46,627 bases of DNA, from contig JADGPS010000016.1 in the NCBI GenBank assembly GCA_017882285.1, positions 1-46,627 of the forward strand, given 5' to 3'. Below, in pieces: positions 9,601 to 18,400 of the stretch (positions within the stretch are counted from its first letter, which is position 1; each line of letters starts with the position of its first letter). The notes beneath the pieces are model-generated. The model ran no database searches. It saw nothing but the letters and a program-made list of their open reading frames with translations, and had not been told where the DNA came from. Position numbers and translations under genes: made by a program. Origin of the DNA: Paludibacter sp. GTDB taxonomy: Bacteria > Bacteroidota > Bacteroidia > Bacteroidales > Paludibacteraceae.

Positions 9601-10151
9601 GCGTAGATGCCTGATATTTTGATTGAAATATAATTTATTTGAGGATCTTTCAGTGCTTCAAGATAATGTTCGTAACGATGATTTGCTTCACCGTCTCCCA
9701 ACACCACTTCACCCAATAAATTTACATTCTGACCAATATGTTGCTTGCGGCGTTCGCTTAAATGATGATTTAAAAAGGATGGTTTTTCGTTGATTATCAC
9801 TTTAGAGGTATCTGAACGAAGTCGTTGTTTGAAAATCGGAACTGAAATAAAATCGAACCAATATCCAAAAGTGGTAAATAATTTTATAAGGAAAGCATCG
9901 GATGAACTGAAGAATTCCGGTATGCCGTATTGATCAATAAGCAATTTCATACGCCGGGCCAGTTTTTTGTTGTCGTGTATTTGCGACGATTCATCCAACA
10001 TTTTGGAAAGCAATGTTTTGTCGTTGGGGTTTTGAATTAGGATGGCATATTTTTTTTGCTCTTTCAGTTCATCACTCGTAATTTCTTTTTCAGATTTTTC
10101 CAAAAAGTCTTTTGCCCAATCAAGGACTTCTAAAGTGCTTATTCTTTCCAT
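6630..10151 (-). CDS. putA: Bifunctional proline dehydrogenase / glutamate-semialdehyde dehydrogenase (PutA)
   Basis: PutA oxidises proline to pyrroline-5-carboxylate (FAD) and then to glutamate (NAD). The N-terminal half (about 60-450) is the proline dehydrogenase barrel, with LVKGANLQMET and the substrate-binding YLVRRLDENTG. After a linker comes the aldehyde dehydrogenase half (about 500-1000) with ILTGG, SAETGGKNA and NAGQKCSAC, where C784 is the catalytic cysteine. A further C-terminal domain (about 1010-1173) is typical of long PutA forms. No N-terminal DNA-binding domain is present. I chose ATG at 10151: a longer frame could start at 10211, but that codon lies inside the -7 box at 10209-10216. 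The linker (about 469-482) is built from a short repeat described separately. Confidence 0.93.
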   Translation of the reverse strand: MERISTLEVLDWAKDFLEKSEKEITSDELKEQKKYAILIQNPNDKTLLSKMLDESSQIHDNKKLARRMKLLIDQYGIPEFFSSSDAFLIKLFTTFGYWFDFISVPIFKQRLRSDTSKVIINEKPSFLNHHLSERRKQHIGQNVNLLGEVVLGDGEANHRYEHYLEALKDPQINYISIKISGIYAQINPLNYAKNKTDLCERLARIYKQAIDYPFIDDNGISTSKFVNLDMEEYKDAELTLDVFKTVLSLPEFKNYSAGIVIQAYLPDAWNFQTELLEFAKKRVAGGGAPLKMRLVKGANLQMETIISSLKGWENPVLHSKVEVDANFLHILDRALKPENAKVLQIGVASHNFFSIGYAYLLSKKNGVEEQVTFEMLEGMANHLPRVMRSLDKQIILYTPVVKNEHFLNAVSYLVRRLDENTGKDNFLSYSFNLKYDSNQWMFLKTQFIEAFELKDKIEAKSYRTQDRNSKSVVGSLESVVDSFHNEPDTNFDLKPNREWADKIRAQWKKSAKDEPYQIPVQIGDIELTTTKKQVYFDRSQTGEICVCEAGLSNMDQVNEIIRIAEKDASNWRKTSLDERNRIFHKVALNLSNNRGNLIGCMSAITGKTFGEGDVEISEAIDFCRFYPISMKPFANLKTIACTPKGIVLVISPWNFPMAIPVGGVSAALSGGNTVILKPATVALPVAWEFAKSFWDAGVPKDALQVVCTDGREPLNFLTSHPSIKHIILTGGTDTAFRLLENNPTCPLSAETGGKNAIILTASGDRDHAIQNIVTSAFSNAGQKCSACSLLLLEKEVYNDPDFKTKLTDAVTSLQTGSVWSGGNIVGPMITNENDKLLHAIENLEEGEWWLVKPEFADEKRYLLKPCVKWGVKSGSFTFKNELFAPLLGVVCIDNLDHGIKLMNSTEFGLTSGLQSLDEVEQLRWKNGIEAGNLYINRGITGAIVNRQPFGGMKRSAFGGGIKAGGVNYVSCFVDITENPLTQVKIKEDEAFKSYSEALDSSDNVRFLTAVESYRANMEKEFSQELDINNIVGERNTFRYLPLKRMGFRVQSSDKLCDVFMVIAAAKILKTGLIISIGKNDSKLEIIKKCIGKDFTILEQTDSVFINEMEKYERIRTCSDLLQEEFFKKAAASGKYIATAKPIVEGRIELLHYLKEQSIAFEYHRYGSITDKFE
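8704..8746. repeat. CTACCGA micro-repeat inside the putA linker
   Basis: The plus strand holds several copies of CTACCGA, some in direct tandem. On the coding strand they give the low-complexity SVVGSLESVVDS between the two PutA enzyme domains. The 12-mer CTACCGACTACC also occurs in the intergenic gap near 26880-26900. Confidence 0.7.
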
Positions 10152-10208
10152 ATATATTTTTATTAGATTTAAAACAGTGCGAAAATAGAAAAAAATATGC
10201 AATTTCTT

Positions 10209-10216
10209 CAAATATA
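10209..10216 (-). promoter_or_regulatory. Candidate -7 box of the putA promoter
   Basis: The minus strand reads TATATTTG, a full TAnnTTTG match, 57 bases before the ATG at 10151. No good -33 element is visible. Its position argues against the upstream in-frame ATG at 10211. Confidence 0.55.
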
Positions 10217-10402
10217 AAGAAAAAAAGTGATAGTTAATTGACTATATTATGAACTTGTTTTTATTAATGTGTTTTATGGTTTAATTTGTTATTAAATCCC
10301 CCTTTTTTCTATCAGTTTTTTTTGAATTTTTCGTGTTAATTTGAAATTTCTTCCATTTATTAACTAATACCGATTGCACAAATAATATAGTCCAATTTCG
10401 AC

Positions 10403-10418
10403 TCCCGTCAAGTCGGGA
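10403..10418. repeat. Small GC-rich inverted repeat
   Basis: TCCCG (10403-10407) and CGGGA (10414-10418) form a five-pair stem with a six-base loop in otherwise AT-rich DNA, just before the Fic gene remnant. It may be part of an intergenic repeat family. Confidence 0.4.
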
Positions 10419-10500
10419 CAAGTTCGTCTTATTGTATTATTTATTTGTATGCATCGCCATTAACAACAGTAAACGTATAAAACAGTTTGGACTGTTTTAT

Positions 10501-10695
10501 ATGTACAATTGGTATAAGTCGATAAATTTGATTGCCGAAATATCGGCACAAATTGAGCGGTATGCCATCAGAATGGAGCAAGAAGATGGACTGTTGTTGC
10601 GTAAAATCAACCGAATAAAAACCATTCAGGGTTCGTTGGCTATAGAAGGCAACACACTTTCCGAAAGTATGATTACCGGGATTCTTGGAGGGAAA
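10501..10695 (+). pseudogene. N-terminal remnant of a Fic-family gene
   Basis: The translated segment from MYNWYKSINLIAE to GILGGK matches the start of Fic (AMP-transferase) proteins, including the very conserved RIKTIQGSLAIEGNTLS. That piece holds the autoinhibitory motif S-x-x-x-E-G (SLAIEG). After GGK the similarity ends and the frame runs into hydrophobic junk and a stop, so the catalytic HPFxxGNGR core is absent. Intact Fic proteins of this group are several hundred residues. It is read here as a decayed gene; the frame stays open from 10432 to 10797 and could in principle make a short peptide. Confidence 0.75.
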
Positions 10696-10781
10696 CTGTT
10701 CAATTTTGCAAAATACATTTTTATCTTCAACTTATTTTTTGTTACTTTGTTTGATTTTTGTTACCTTAAAATTTTAGACTT

Positions 10782-10973
10782 ATGGACAAAAAACTAAAAC
10801 GCTCGAAAAATCAGATTGTAGGCGGAGTTTGTGCAGGAATTGCCGATTATTTTGGCTGGGATTATACTTTGGTAAGAACCATTTATGCCTTATTATCAAT
10901 TTTTTCAGGAGCTTTTCCGGGCTTGACTCTGTATATAATTCTTTGGATAGTTATGCCACTTGAACAAGACTAA
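10782..10973 (+). CDS. PspC-domain small membrane protein
   Basis: This 63-residue protein is a single PspC domain: KRSKNQIVGGVCAGIADYFG at the start, then a hydrophobic segment (about 37-58) ending IILWIVMPLEQD. PspC domains belong to envelope-stress systems in proteobacteria, but stand-alone copies of this size are common in Bacteroidota and their role is unknown. It is probably an inner-membrane protein with the N-terminus in the cytoplasm. It starts 86 bases after the Fic remnant and ends 62 bases before uvrB. Confidence 0.88.
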   Translation: MDKKLKRSKNQIVGGVCAGIADYFGWDYTLVRTIYALLSIFSGAFPGLTLYIILWIVMPLEQD

Positions 10974-10997
10974 GAGTTTAAATGTTCAATATTTAAA

Positions 10998-11025
10998 AAC
11001 TGTTCACTGATAACTGTTCACTGAT
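10998..11025. repeat. Two perfect tandem copies of a 14-bp repeat
   Basis: AACTGTTCACTGAT occurs at 10998-11011 and again at 11012-11025, followed by a partial copy just before the uvrB start. It resembles the other low-complexity intergenic repeats in this window. Confidence 0.85.
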
Positions 11026-11035
11026 AATTGATAAA

Positions 11036-13036
11036 GTGCCTTTTAAACTCATTTCTCCATATCGTCCCACCGGCGATCAACCTGAAGCTATCAAACAATT
11101 GGTGGAAGGATTGAACTCGAACACTAATTTCCAAACTTTACTTGGAGTAACCGGTTCGGGCAAAACTTTCACTATAGCCAATGTGGTGGAACAGGTTCAG
11201 CGTCCTACTTTAGTATTGAGTCATAACAAAACACTGGCAGCTCAATTATATTGTGAATTCAAAGCATTTTTTCCCGAAAATGCAGTTGAATATTTCGTTT
11301 CGTATTACGATTATTACCAACCGGAAGCCTATCTGCCTGTAAAAGATATTTATATCGAAAAGGATTTATCCATCAATCAGGAAATTGAAAAACTCCGGCT
11401 TGCAACAACTTCATCGTTGTTGTCGGGTAGGAGGGATGTGTTGGTTGTTTCATCGGTTTCTTGTTTGTACGGAATTGGTAATCCCGACGATTTCACGAGC
11501 AATTTAATTGAAATTTATCAGGGTCAGAAGTTAGTTCGGAATGCTTTTTTACGAACTTTAGTCGATAGTTTGTACACTCGAAATGAAATTGAACTGAACC
11601 GTGGTAATTTCCGTGTTAAAGGCGATACAGTCGATATTTTTCTGGCATATTCAGATTTTGTGCTTCGCGTCGTGTTTTGGGGTGACGAAATTGAAGAAAT
11701 TCAAACAGTTGATCCGATAAATTTTCATGTGCTGAATACTTTTGATGCCTATAAAATTTATCCCGCCAGTATATTTGTAACTACCAAAGAGCGCATTGCC
11801 CAAGCCATTCAGTATATAGAAATAGATTTAGCGAAACAGGTTGATTATTTTCGTTCTATTGGCAAACCTTATGAAGCCAAGCGCATTTACGAACGGGTAA
11901 ATTACGATTTGGAAATGATTAAGGAATTAGGTTATTGTTCCGGCATTGAGAATTATTCCCGCTATTTCGATGGTCGTACACCCGGAAGCCGTCCATTTTG
12001 TTTACTCGACTATTTTCCCAAAGATTTTTTGATGGTTATTGACGAAAGTCACGTCACTCTTTCACAAATTCATGCCATGTTTGGTGGTGATGCTGCTCGT
12101 AAGTTAAACCTTGTGGATTACGGATTCCGATTGCCTTCAGCAAAAGATAACCGCCCTTTACGATTCGAAGAATTTGAAGCTCTTGCACCACAAACCATTT
12201 ATGTAAGTGCCACTCCTGCTGATTATGAACTAATGAAGAGCGAAGGCATCGTGGTCGATCAACTTATTCGTCCTACAGGTTTGCTCGATCCGATTATTGA
12301 TGTGCGACCCAGTTTAAATCAGATTGACGATTTATTGGAAGAAATTGCAGTTCGCACAGAAAAAAATGAGCGAACATTGGTGACAACTCTCACCAAACGA
12401 ATGGCGGAGGAATTGACTGATTATTTGGGGAAAATGGGCGTTCGTTGTAATTATATTCATTCGGATGTGGATACGTTGGATCGGGTAATCATCATGGAAG
12501 ATTTACGTCGTGGTGTGTACGATGTATTGGTGGGTGTGAATCTTTTGCGTGAAGGGTTGGATTTACCGGAAGTTTCGCTGGTTGCCATTCTTGATGCTGA
12601 CAAAGAAGGCTTTTTGCGCTCTCATAGGTCATTGACACAAACTGCAGGTCGTGCAGCACGAAATCTGAACGGAAGAGTGATTATGTATGCCGACAGAATT
12701 ACAGACAGTATGGCGAAAACCATTTCGGAAACAAATAGAAGGCGAGAAAAACAATTGGCTTATAATGAATTACACGGCATTACGCCAACTGCCATAATTA
12801 AAGGTGAACGGAATTCTTTCAGCAAAGCAGAACCGTATGCTTACATTGAACCGGACAGTTCACAGGCAATTGCAGCCGACCCTGTAGTTCAATACATGAC
12901 GCGACCGGCATTGGAAAAGGCGATTGCCAAAACCAAAAAAGCCATGCAGGATGCAGCTAAAAAACTTGAATTTTTGGAAGCGGCTCAGCTTCGCGACGAA
13001 TTAATAAAATTGGAAGACTTGTTGAAAACGAAGTGA
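11036..13036 (+). CDS. uvrB: UvrABC system protein B (excinuclease subunit)
   Basis: UvrB is the damage-verifying helicase-like subunit of nucleotide excision repair; it takes DNA from UvrA and recruits UvrC. The 666-residue protein has normal length. It shows the Walker A motif GVTGSGKTF near residue 40, the damage-binding hairpin region YYDYYQPEAYLP, the Walker B VIDESHVTL, helicase motifs QTAGRAARN and a C-terminal UVR motif (about 628-663, AKKLEFLEAAQLRDELIKLE) that contacts UvrC. The start is GTG at 11036, which gives the canonical PFKLISPYRPTGDQPEAI beginning. No Shine-Dalgarno is evident and the tandem 14-bp repeats end ten bases upstream. Confidence 0.97.
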   Translation: MPFKLISPYRPTGDQPEAIKQLVEGLNSNTNFQTLLGVTGSGKTFTIANVVEQVQRPTLVLSHNKTLAAQLYCEFKAFFPENAVEYFVSYYDYYQPEAYLPVKDIYIEKDLSINQEIEKLRLATTSSLLSGRRDVLVVSSVSCLYGIGNPDDFTSNLIEIYQGQKLVRNAFLRTLVDSLYTRNEIELNRGNFRVKGDTVDIFLAYSDFVLRVVFWGDEIEEIQTVDPINFHVLNTFDAYKIYPASIFVTTKERIAQAIQYIEIDLAKQVDYFRSIGKPYEAKRIYERVNYDLEMIKELGYCSGIENYSRYFDGRTPGSRPFCLLDYFPKDFLMVIDESHVTLSQIHAMFGGDAARKLNLVDYGFRLPSAKDNRPLRFEEFEALAPQTIYVSATPADYELMKSEGIVVDQLIRPTGLLDPIIDVRPSLNQIDDLLEEIAVRTEKNERTLVTTLTKRMAEELTDYLGKMGVRCNYIHSDVDTLDRVIIMEDLRRGVYDVLVGVNLLREGLDLPEVSLVAILDADKEGFLRSHRSLTQTAGRAARNLNGRVIMYADRITDSMAKTISETNRRREKQLAYNELHGITPTAIIKGERNSFSKAEPYAYIEPDSSQAIAADPVVQYMTRPALEKAIAKTKKAMQDAAKKLEFLEAAQLRDELIKLEDLLKTK

Positions 13037-13037
13037 T

Positions 13038-13100
13038 GAAAGACAAAAGATAAAAGACGAAAGATAAAAGATAAAAGATAAAAGACGAAAGATAAAAGAT
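13038..13100. repeat. Low-complexity AGATAAA/AGACGAA tandem repeat
   Basis: Directly after the uvrB stop, units close to AAAAGATAAAAGACGA repeat for about 60 bases, purine-rich on the plus strand. No coding role is visible. Confidence 0.85.
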
Positions 13101-13125
13101 TAATGCACTAATCGTTAATCACTTC

Positions 13126-13139
13126 CTCGTCCAAGTCTG
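13126..13139 (+). repeat. Direct repeat CTCGTCCAAGTCTG, copy 1
   Basis: The same 14-mer recurs at 14777-14790, on the other side of the 303-residue gene. Together with nearby palindromes it appears to be part of a dispersed intergenic repeat. Confidence 0.65.
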
Positions 13140-13171
13140 ATAAATTAAACCCGCGCCAGCAGAGGGAATGG

Positions 13172-13198
13172 TTTGAGGTTGCAAATTGAAACCTCAAA
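13172..13198. terminator. Perfect nine-pair stem-loop after uvrB
   Basis: TTTGAGGTT (13172-13180) pairs with AACCTCAAA (13190-13198) around a nine-base loop. It has no clean T-run, so it may be a weak terminator or a repeat-element hairpin rather than a strong intrinsic terminator. Confidence 0.4.
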
Positions 13199-13252
13199 GA
13201 AAGGTGGCCGGCGTTATTTACCCTATGCTTTTTACCGAACAAGGGCATAATG

Positions 13253-13538
13253 CACCACTCCAAATGTCATCTCTCACCTCTCGGAAAGGCATCTCGCACC
13301 ACTCCGAATGACGTAATACACCACTCCGAATGACGTAATACACCAGTCCGAATGATATAATTCACCACTCCAAACGACATAATGCACCAGTCCGAATGAT
13401 ATAATGCAGCACTCCGAATGACAGATTGCACCAGTCCGAATGACGTAATGTACTACTCCGAATGACAAATTGCAGCACTCCGAATGACGTAATGCACCAC
13501 TCCAAATGACAGATTGCACCTGTCCGAATAACAAATTT
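13253..13538. repeat. Thirteen tandem copies of a 22-bp repeat
   Basis: Units close to CACCACTCCGAATGACGTAATG follow one another head to tail with no spacers: 13 x 22 = 286 bases, every unit exactly 22 long. Outer units are more diverged (units 1-2 and 13); units 3 and 4 are identical. Variation clusters at a few positions (CACT/CAGT, GACGTAATG/GACAGATTG/GATATAATG). The period is not a multiple of three, so the frames that stay open across it (minus strand) are artefacts. From 13539 to 13777 I see only AT-rich leader sequence. Confidence 0.95.
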
Positions 13539-13777
13539 ATTTATTGTTTGTGAATACAAATAGCCATAAATTGAGGAAATACGGCACTGTTAGAAAATAT
13601 TTGCCAAGAAATTGCATATAGATAAAAAAATATATTAATAATTTCCAGAAAAATGCTTGCATAATACAATCAGGTTAACTACTTTTGAAGGTTATTAAAT
13701 GGTGAAAGATATTGATGAGTTGGGTATTTTGATTTTTCCTTAGAAACTTTCTATTTATAAATCTAAATATTAATTCC

Positions 13778-14689
13778 ATGACAGCAAAAGAAGAATCAAA
13801 ACTGAAAATGTATTTGACATTGCGGGTTTATTTGATGTCAAATCCGGCTATTACAGCCACAATTCCTAATTTCTCCGAGTTCTTAGCCGCATTAGATGCT
13901 GCTATTCTGCAAATTCAGACCAACAGCGAACAACACCAGTACAACACCAAAGGGGTGACGGGTAACAAAAAGCAGTTGAAAGAATCATTAATCATTATCA
14001 CGGCGGATGCCTCGCGCAAAATACAGGCTTATGCTAAGTATGTAAACGACACGGTGCTATTGACCGAAACTAAATTGAACGATAGTTTCCTGAAAGAACT
14101 TACCGACCTCAAATTGCTCGATAGTTCGAATGGGCTTTACAGCAGAATTGACGCGCACATAGCCGATCTGACGACTTACGGGCTTACCATAGCCACCCAG
14201 ACTGCTTACCGGACTGCCATCACGGCTTTCGGTGCTGCCATTCCGCAACCCCGCCAAAGCCAGTTAGAGAAAAAAGAAAATACCCTGCTGGAAAACCAGG
14301 GCTTTGAAGCAGGCGATGCAGCGGTTGAAAACATCGATATGGTAGTGGAAATTGTACGCCTCACCGAACCTACTTTCTATGCCGGCTACAAAAATGCGCG
14401 CAGAATTGTGGAACAAGGAACCGGCACGTTGCAAGTGCAGGGATTAATTACCGATGCTGCCACCGGACAACCGATAGTAGATGCTACCCTCGTATTCAGA
14501 CTAAGCGGACAAACCGAAATAGCCATTGAAAAACAAACGGCTGCCAAAGGCGGCTTTATGATTAAATCCCTTCCCGAAGGCATCTACGATGTTACGGTAA
14601 GTAAAACAGGCTATAAGACCCAAACGGTCACCGTAAATGTTACACCGGATCAGTTGTGCAATGTGGAAGTGGGGCTGGAAAAGAATTAA
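13778..14689 (+). CDS. Helical protein with a C-terminal carboxypeptidase-regulatory-like domain
   Basis: The 303-residue product has two parts. Residues 1 to about 205 are predicted helical with no recognisable motif and no signal peptide. Residues about 212-302 form a carboxypeptidase-regulatory-like beta-sandwich (LQVQGLITDAATGQPIVDATLV, then GGFMIKSLPEGIYDVTVSKTGY), a module common in Bacteroidota surface and structural proteins. The lack of an export signal suggests a cytoplasmic protein or an unusual export route. GC content is visibly higher than in neighbouring DNA. It is flanked on both sides by repeats and opens the surface-protein island. Its function is unknown. Confidence 0.8.
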   Translation: MTAKEESKLKMYLTLRVYLMSNPAITATIPNFSEFLAALDAAILQIQTNSEQHQYNTKGVTGNKKQLKESLIIITADASRKIQAYAKYVNDTVLLTETKLNDSFLKELTDLKLLDSSNGLYSRIDAHIADLTTYGLTIATQTAYRTAITAFGAAIPQPRQSQLEKKENTLLENQGFEAGDAAVENIDMVVEIVRLTEPTFYAGYKNARRIVEQGTGTLQVQGLITDAATGQPIVDATLVFRLSGQTEIAIEKQTAAKGGFMIKSLPEGIYDVTVSKTGYKTQTVTVNVTPDQLCNVEVGLEKN

Positions 14690-14776
14690 TGCCTTAAACA
14701 AGAATGCAGGGACAGGTAATTTTACTTGTCCCTGAAATTTTTAAAATAAAGCATAAATCGGTTATGCCATCCTATA

Positions 14777-14906
14777 CTCGTCCAAGTCTGTTGAAAATTT
14801 GTAGTTGGTGGGTAGTTCTAAGCGAAGCAGAGACTTGGACCTGCCTGCCGCAGGCAAGCTCACAATTTAGAAGTTTATCAACTTCTGTTGTCAGTCAATA
14901 GACTGA
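14777..14906. repeat. Composite intergenic repeat element
   Basis: This gap (14690-15019) holds several palindromes. CTCGTCCAAGTCTG at 14777-14790 repeats 13126-13139. GTCCAAGTCT (14780-14789) pairs with AGACTTGGAC (14831-14840). TGCCTGC (14842-14848) pairs with GCAGGCA (14850-14856), a palindrome also present near 24110 and 36872. TCAGTC (14891-14896) pairs with GACTGA (14901-14906). No reading frame with recognisable content covers it. Confidence 0.7.
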
Positions 14907-15019
14907 CTTATTTTCAGTCCAAGTTACACTTCGTTAAACTTGAACTAATCAGGAGAAAGAGAGAATTAATGGATAGATTTTTCACCTATATTTTCTAATA
15001 CAAAACCTTCAAAATAAGA

Positions 15020-15418
15020 ATGAATATGAAAAAATCAATGATTGTAATGCTGGTTTGTCTAATGACAAACATTCTGAGCAGCCAGACTTTGGTAAAATTA
15101 AAATTACCCAATAACTGCAATGCCGTTCCACAAGCGGTTGATAATGTTTTAGCGGATAAAAGTTCGAACCTTGAACTTTATCCAAATCCCAATTCAGGGA
15201 ATTTCACCCTGATTATTTCATTCAATGATATTATTGACAAAGCCATTATAAACATTTACGACACAAAAGGCAAATCAGTTTATTTCGAGATTGTATTTTC
15301 TGATTCCAACAAATTGGTGAAGCAACTCCATATCGGCGGATTGCTTGCCGGAACCTATATCTTTGAAGTTAAGAATAAGCAGCAAGTTTCAACGACCAAG
15401 TTAGTCATCAATAAATAA
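15020..15418 (+). CDS. Small exported protein made almost only of a T9SS type-A sorting domain
   Basis: The 132-residue product has a signal peptide (about 1-21), a short passenger of about 28 residues, and then a C-terminal type-A sorting domain: LELYPNPNSGNFTLII, a middle strand INIYDTKGKSVY, LAGTYIFEV and the terminal TTKLVINK. Such domains direct proteins through the type IX secretion system, where they are normally cut off. A passenger this short is unusual. It ends eight bases before the 1509-residue gene, so the two are almost certainly co-transcribed. A second ATG lies six bases in (15026) and is equally possible. Confidence 0.85.
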   Translation: MNMKKSMIVMLVCLMTNILSSQTLVKLKLPNNCNAVPQAVDNVLADKSSNLELYPNPNSGNFTLIISFNDIIDKAIINIYDTKGKSVYFEIVFSDSNKLVKQLHIGGLLAGTYIFEVKNKQQVSTTKLVINK

Positions 15419-15426
15419 CCAGAGCC

Positions 15427-18400
15427 ATGAAAAAAATTACAATAATCCTATTCGTCCTACTCTTGGGTTTTTTGGTAAAAGCACAAGTTATTAATGTGTG
15501 CGGTACTGATTCTGTCAGACTTACAGTTGACAATTACGTGAATGGAACTATTGAATGGCAAGAATCCATTGATACACTTTCGTGGGCAAATATTCCAGAA
15601 GTAAGCGGTATCATTTATCGGTTTTTACCTACTCAAACCAAATACTATCGGGCAGTAGTGAAAACAAGTGACTGCCAACCTTTATATTCTGCAATATCGT
15701 TGGTACAACTTATCCCAATTGCTAATGCCGGAACAGACAGAACAATAGGTACTACATCCATGTCATTACTCGCTAATTACATTCCCGGAGCTGTTGGCGA
15801 ATGGACAATTTTGTCAGGAAGTGGAGGAGTTTTAGATAACAATTCCAATCCAAAGGCATTACTAACCGGAATAAATAATGAAACCTATAAACTTAAATGG
15901 ACTTTGACTAATGCGTGTGGACAAAGTTCGGATACAGTACAAATCTCATTCAATCAATTGGATGCAAAAACCAATTTTATTGTCGTTGACAATACCGATT
16001 CTATTTTTAGTGACAACACTCAGATAGCTAATGGAGTTTATAGGATTAAATTCAGCGACCCTAATATTTCTCCGGTCGATTCGGTTATACTTATTGGTAT
16101 GCGTCAGGATATAAGTTTCCTCAGAAAAGTAGATTCATTTACTTTGCAGGATTCGGTTTATACATTTATTACAGAACAAGGAACATTTCAGGATTTATTT
16201 AAATCGGGGGTAATAAATATCGGCGATGCTGTTAATCAGTCCATGTCTTCTACTTCTTCACTATCTAAGATAAAAAGTGCTAAAACTTTCCCAACCCGAA
16301 AGACTTTGGAGGAGTATAAAAACAGTAAAGACATTCAATTACTATATGTATCACAGGACAGCGCTAATGGTTTGCAAAAGGTAAAAAGTGCTAGCAGTGG
16401 TACAGATGAAACTGCATTTACATTAAAAATTGATGACCAAACTTTATTGAAGAATGATGACGAATCATTTACTTTCTCCATTAAAGATGCTTATATTAAA
16501 GTAACTCCAAGATTTTTGCTTGACTTTAAATTTGAGTGGTTTGCCAAATTGACTGATTTGCGCATTGGCGTTGATAACGCTGAATTTGAATTTAATATGG
16601 CAACTGAAATGGTATGTTCAAAAGCTTTAAGTTGTAGCCCCAAAAAGTCGCTTAATGTTATTAATCATCATATATATTTTACAGTTGGTCTAATTCCAGT
16701 TGACGTTTTGGTAGCGTTTAATATAAATGCTACCAGTGATTTCTATTTTGGAGGGGCAATCAAGTATGAACAAACCAAAAATATTAAACAGAATTTAACT
16801 GCAATAGCAGAAGGAGATAGACAGAATAATTACAATTTAAATCTTAATACACCTTCACCAATAATCACAAATAAAGAGAATTTTAGCACAAAAGCTGAGA
16901 TAAATGCAGAAGTAAAAATTGGTCCTAAAATTTCGTTTCTGGTTTATGGTATTGCTGGTCCATATTTAGAAATTAAAGCAAAGTTAAATGCATCGGCATG
17001 TATAAATAACAACCTGAACTGGGACGTAAATGCTGGAGTCGGATTTGAAGGTAATTTGGGTGCAAGTGGGGATATAATAATAAAAAAATCATGGTATAAT
17101 CCTGAAATGAGTCTGAAACTATTTGATATCAATTATCCTCTATTTAGCAACGCTTTTAGCAAATCCATCAAATTGCCTTATAAACTTGAACTTCTATCTG
17201 GAAACTTTCAAAGTGGAACGTCTGGAACTGCACTCTCAAAACCGATATCATTAAAAGTAGTTAGCGATTGGGGCTTTGGAGTTCCATTTGTTCCCGTCCG
17301 ACTTGCATTAGAAGCTGGCAATGGCTCGGTGCCTCAAAATGTGCTTTATACCGATGTACTTGGAAATGTAAGCTTCAACTGGACATTAGGTTCGAATCCT
17401 CAAAATAAACTAAAAGTAAGCGTATTGGATTGTGACGATAACGATATTGAAAACTCACCCATGTATGTTTATGCCAATGCAGCATCGCAATCAACCGATT
17501 GTACTAACAGTAGTTTGAGTATCGATATGAAAACTGCAAACGGATATATGTCGCCATCGGTAACCGGTGGTACTGCACCTTACACTTTTTCAACCAATGG
17601 AACAGATTATAGCGCTACAAAACCGCAGTTTAATATACTTATTCCGTTAAAACAAACCCTATTTGTAAAAGATAAAAATCTATGTATACGTTCTAAGACT
17701 TTTGAAATTAAAGTTGTTGATGCCTGTGCTTCCTCAACTCTTTCGATGGATGTTTTGGTACAACCCGACATATTGTCCATTACTGGCAAAGGAGGCAAAA
17801 CACCTTATCTTTTTGCGGTAGACAATACTTCAAGTTTTACTGCCACCAGCACCTATTACAAACTTTCGGCAGGGAAACATACGGTTTATATAAAGGATGC
17901 CAATGGATGTATGGTTTCACACGATGTAGTAATTGACAATGTTGCCACCATGGCCTCTATCAGAGCTTCGTATCCGGCAGATGGAGCAACTTCCATTCCA
18001 CTTTCACCCAATACATTTCAATGGACGGCAGCTACTTATGCCGCCAACCAGCTTTACGACCTGTATCTGAAAAAAGGAACGGATGCCTATAGTTTGATAG
18101 CTTCCAATTTAAGCAGCACATCGTATGCTTACAGTACTGCTTTAGTAGCCAGCACCACTTACACCTGGAAAGTAGCCGTAAAAACCGGCAGCACAGTGAT
18201 TGATTACAGCGAATTTACTTTTACTACTGCCAGCGGTGTAGCTACTGCGCCTACTGTACCCGTTCTGCTGCAACCCGGTAATGGCGGAACTGCTTATTCG
18301 CCCGTAACTCTTAAATGGACAGCACAAGCGGGTGACTTTAAGTACGACCTTTATCTCGATGCCAACAACGCATCTACATTGGTGGCTCTTAATCTCACAA

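Noticed and set aside
10151-10211. Upstream in-frame ATG of putA at 10211
   Set aside because: It overlaps the TATATTTG -7 box and adds an unrelated hydrophobic leader to a cytoplasmic enzyme.
10432-10797. 121-codon frame as an intact gene
   Set aside because: Only the middle matches the N-terminus of Fic proteins; the start and end are unrelated hydrophobic sequence and the catalytic core is missing.
13253-13538. CRISPR array
   Set aside because: The 22-bp units abut directly with no unique spacers, and no cas genes are present.
13274-13559. Minus-strand reading frames of 65-86 codons over the tandem repeat
   Set aside because: They arise because the repeat lacks stops in those frames; the 22-bp period is not a multiple of three and the peptides have no domain.
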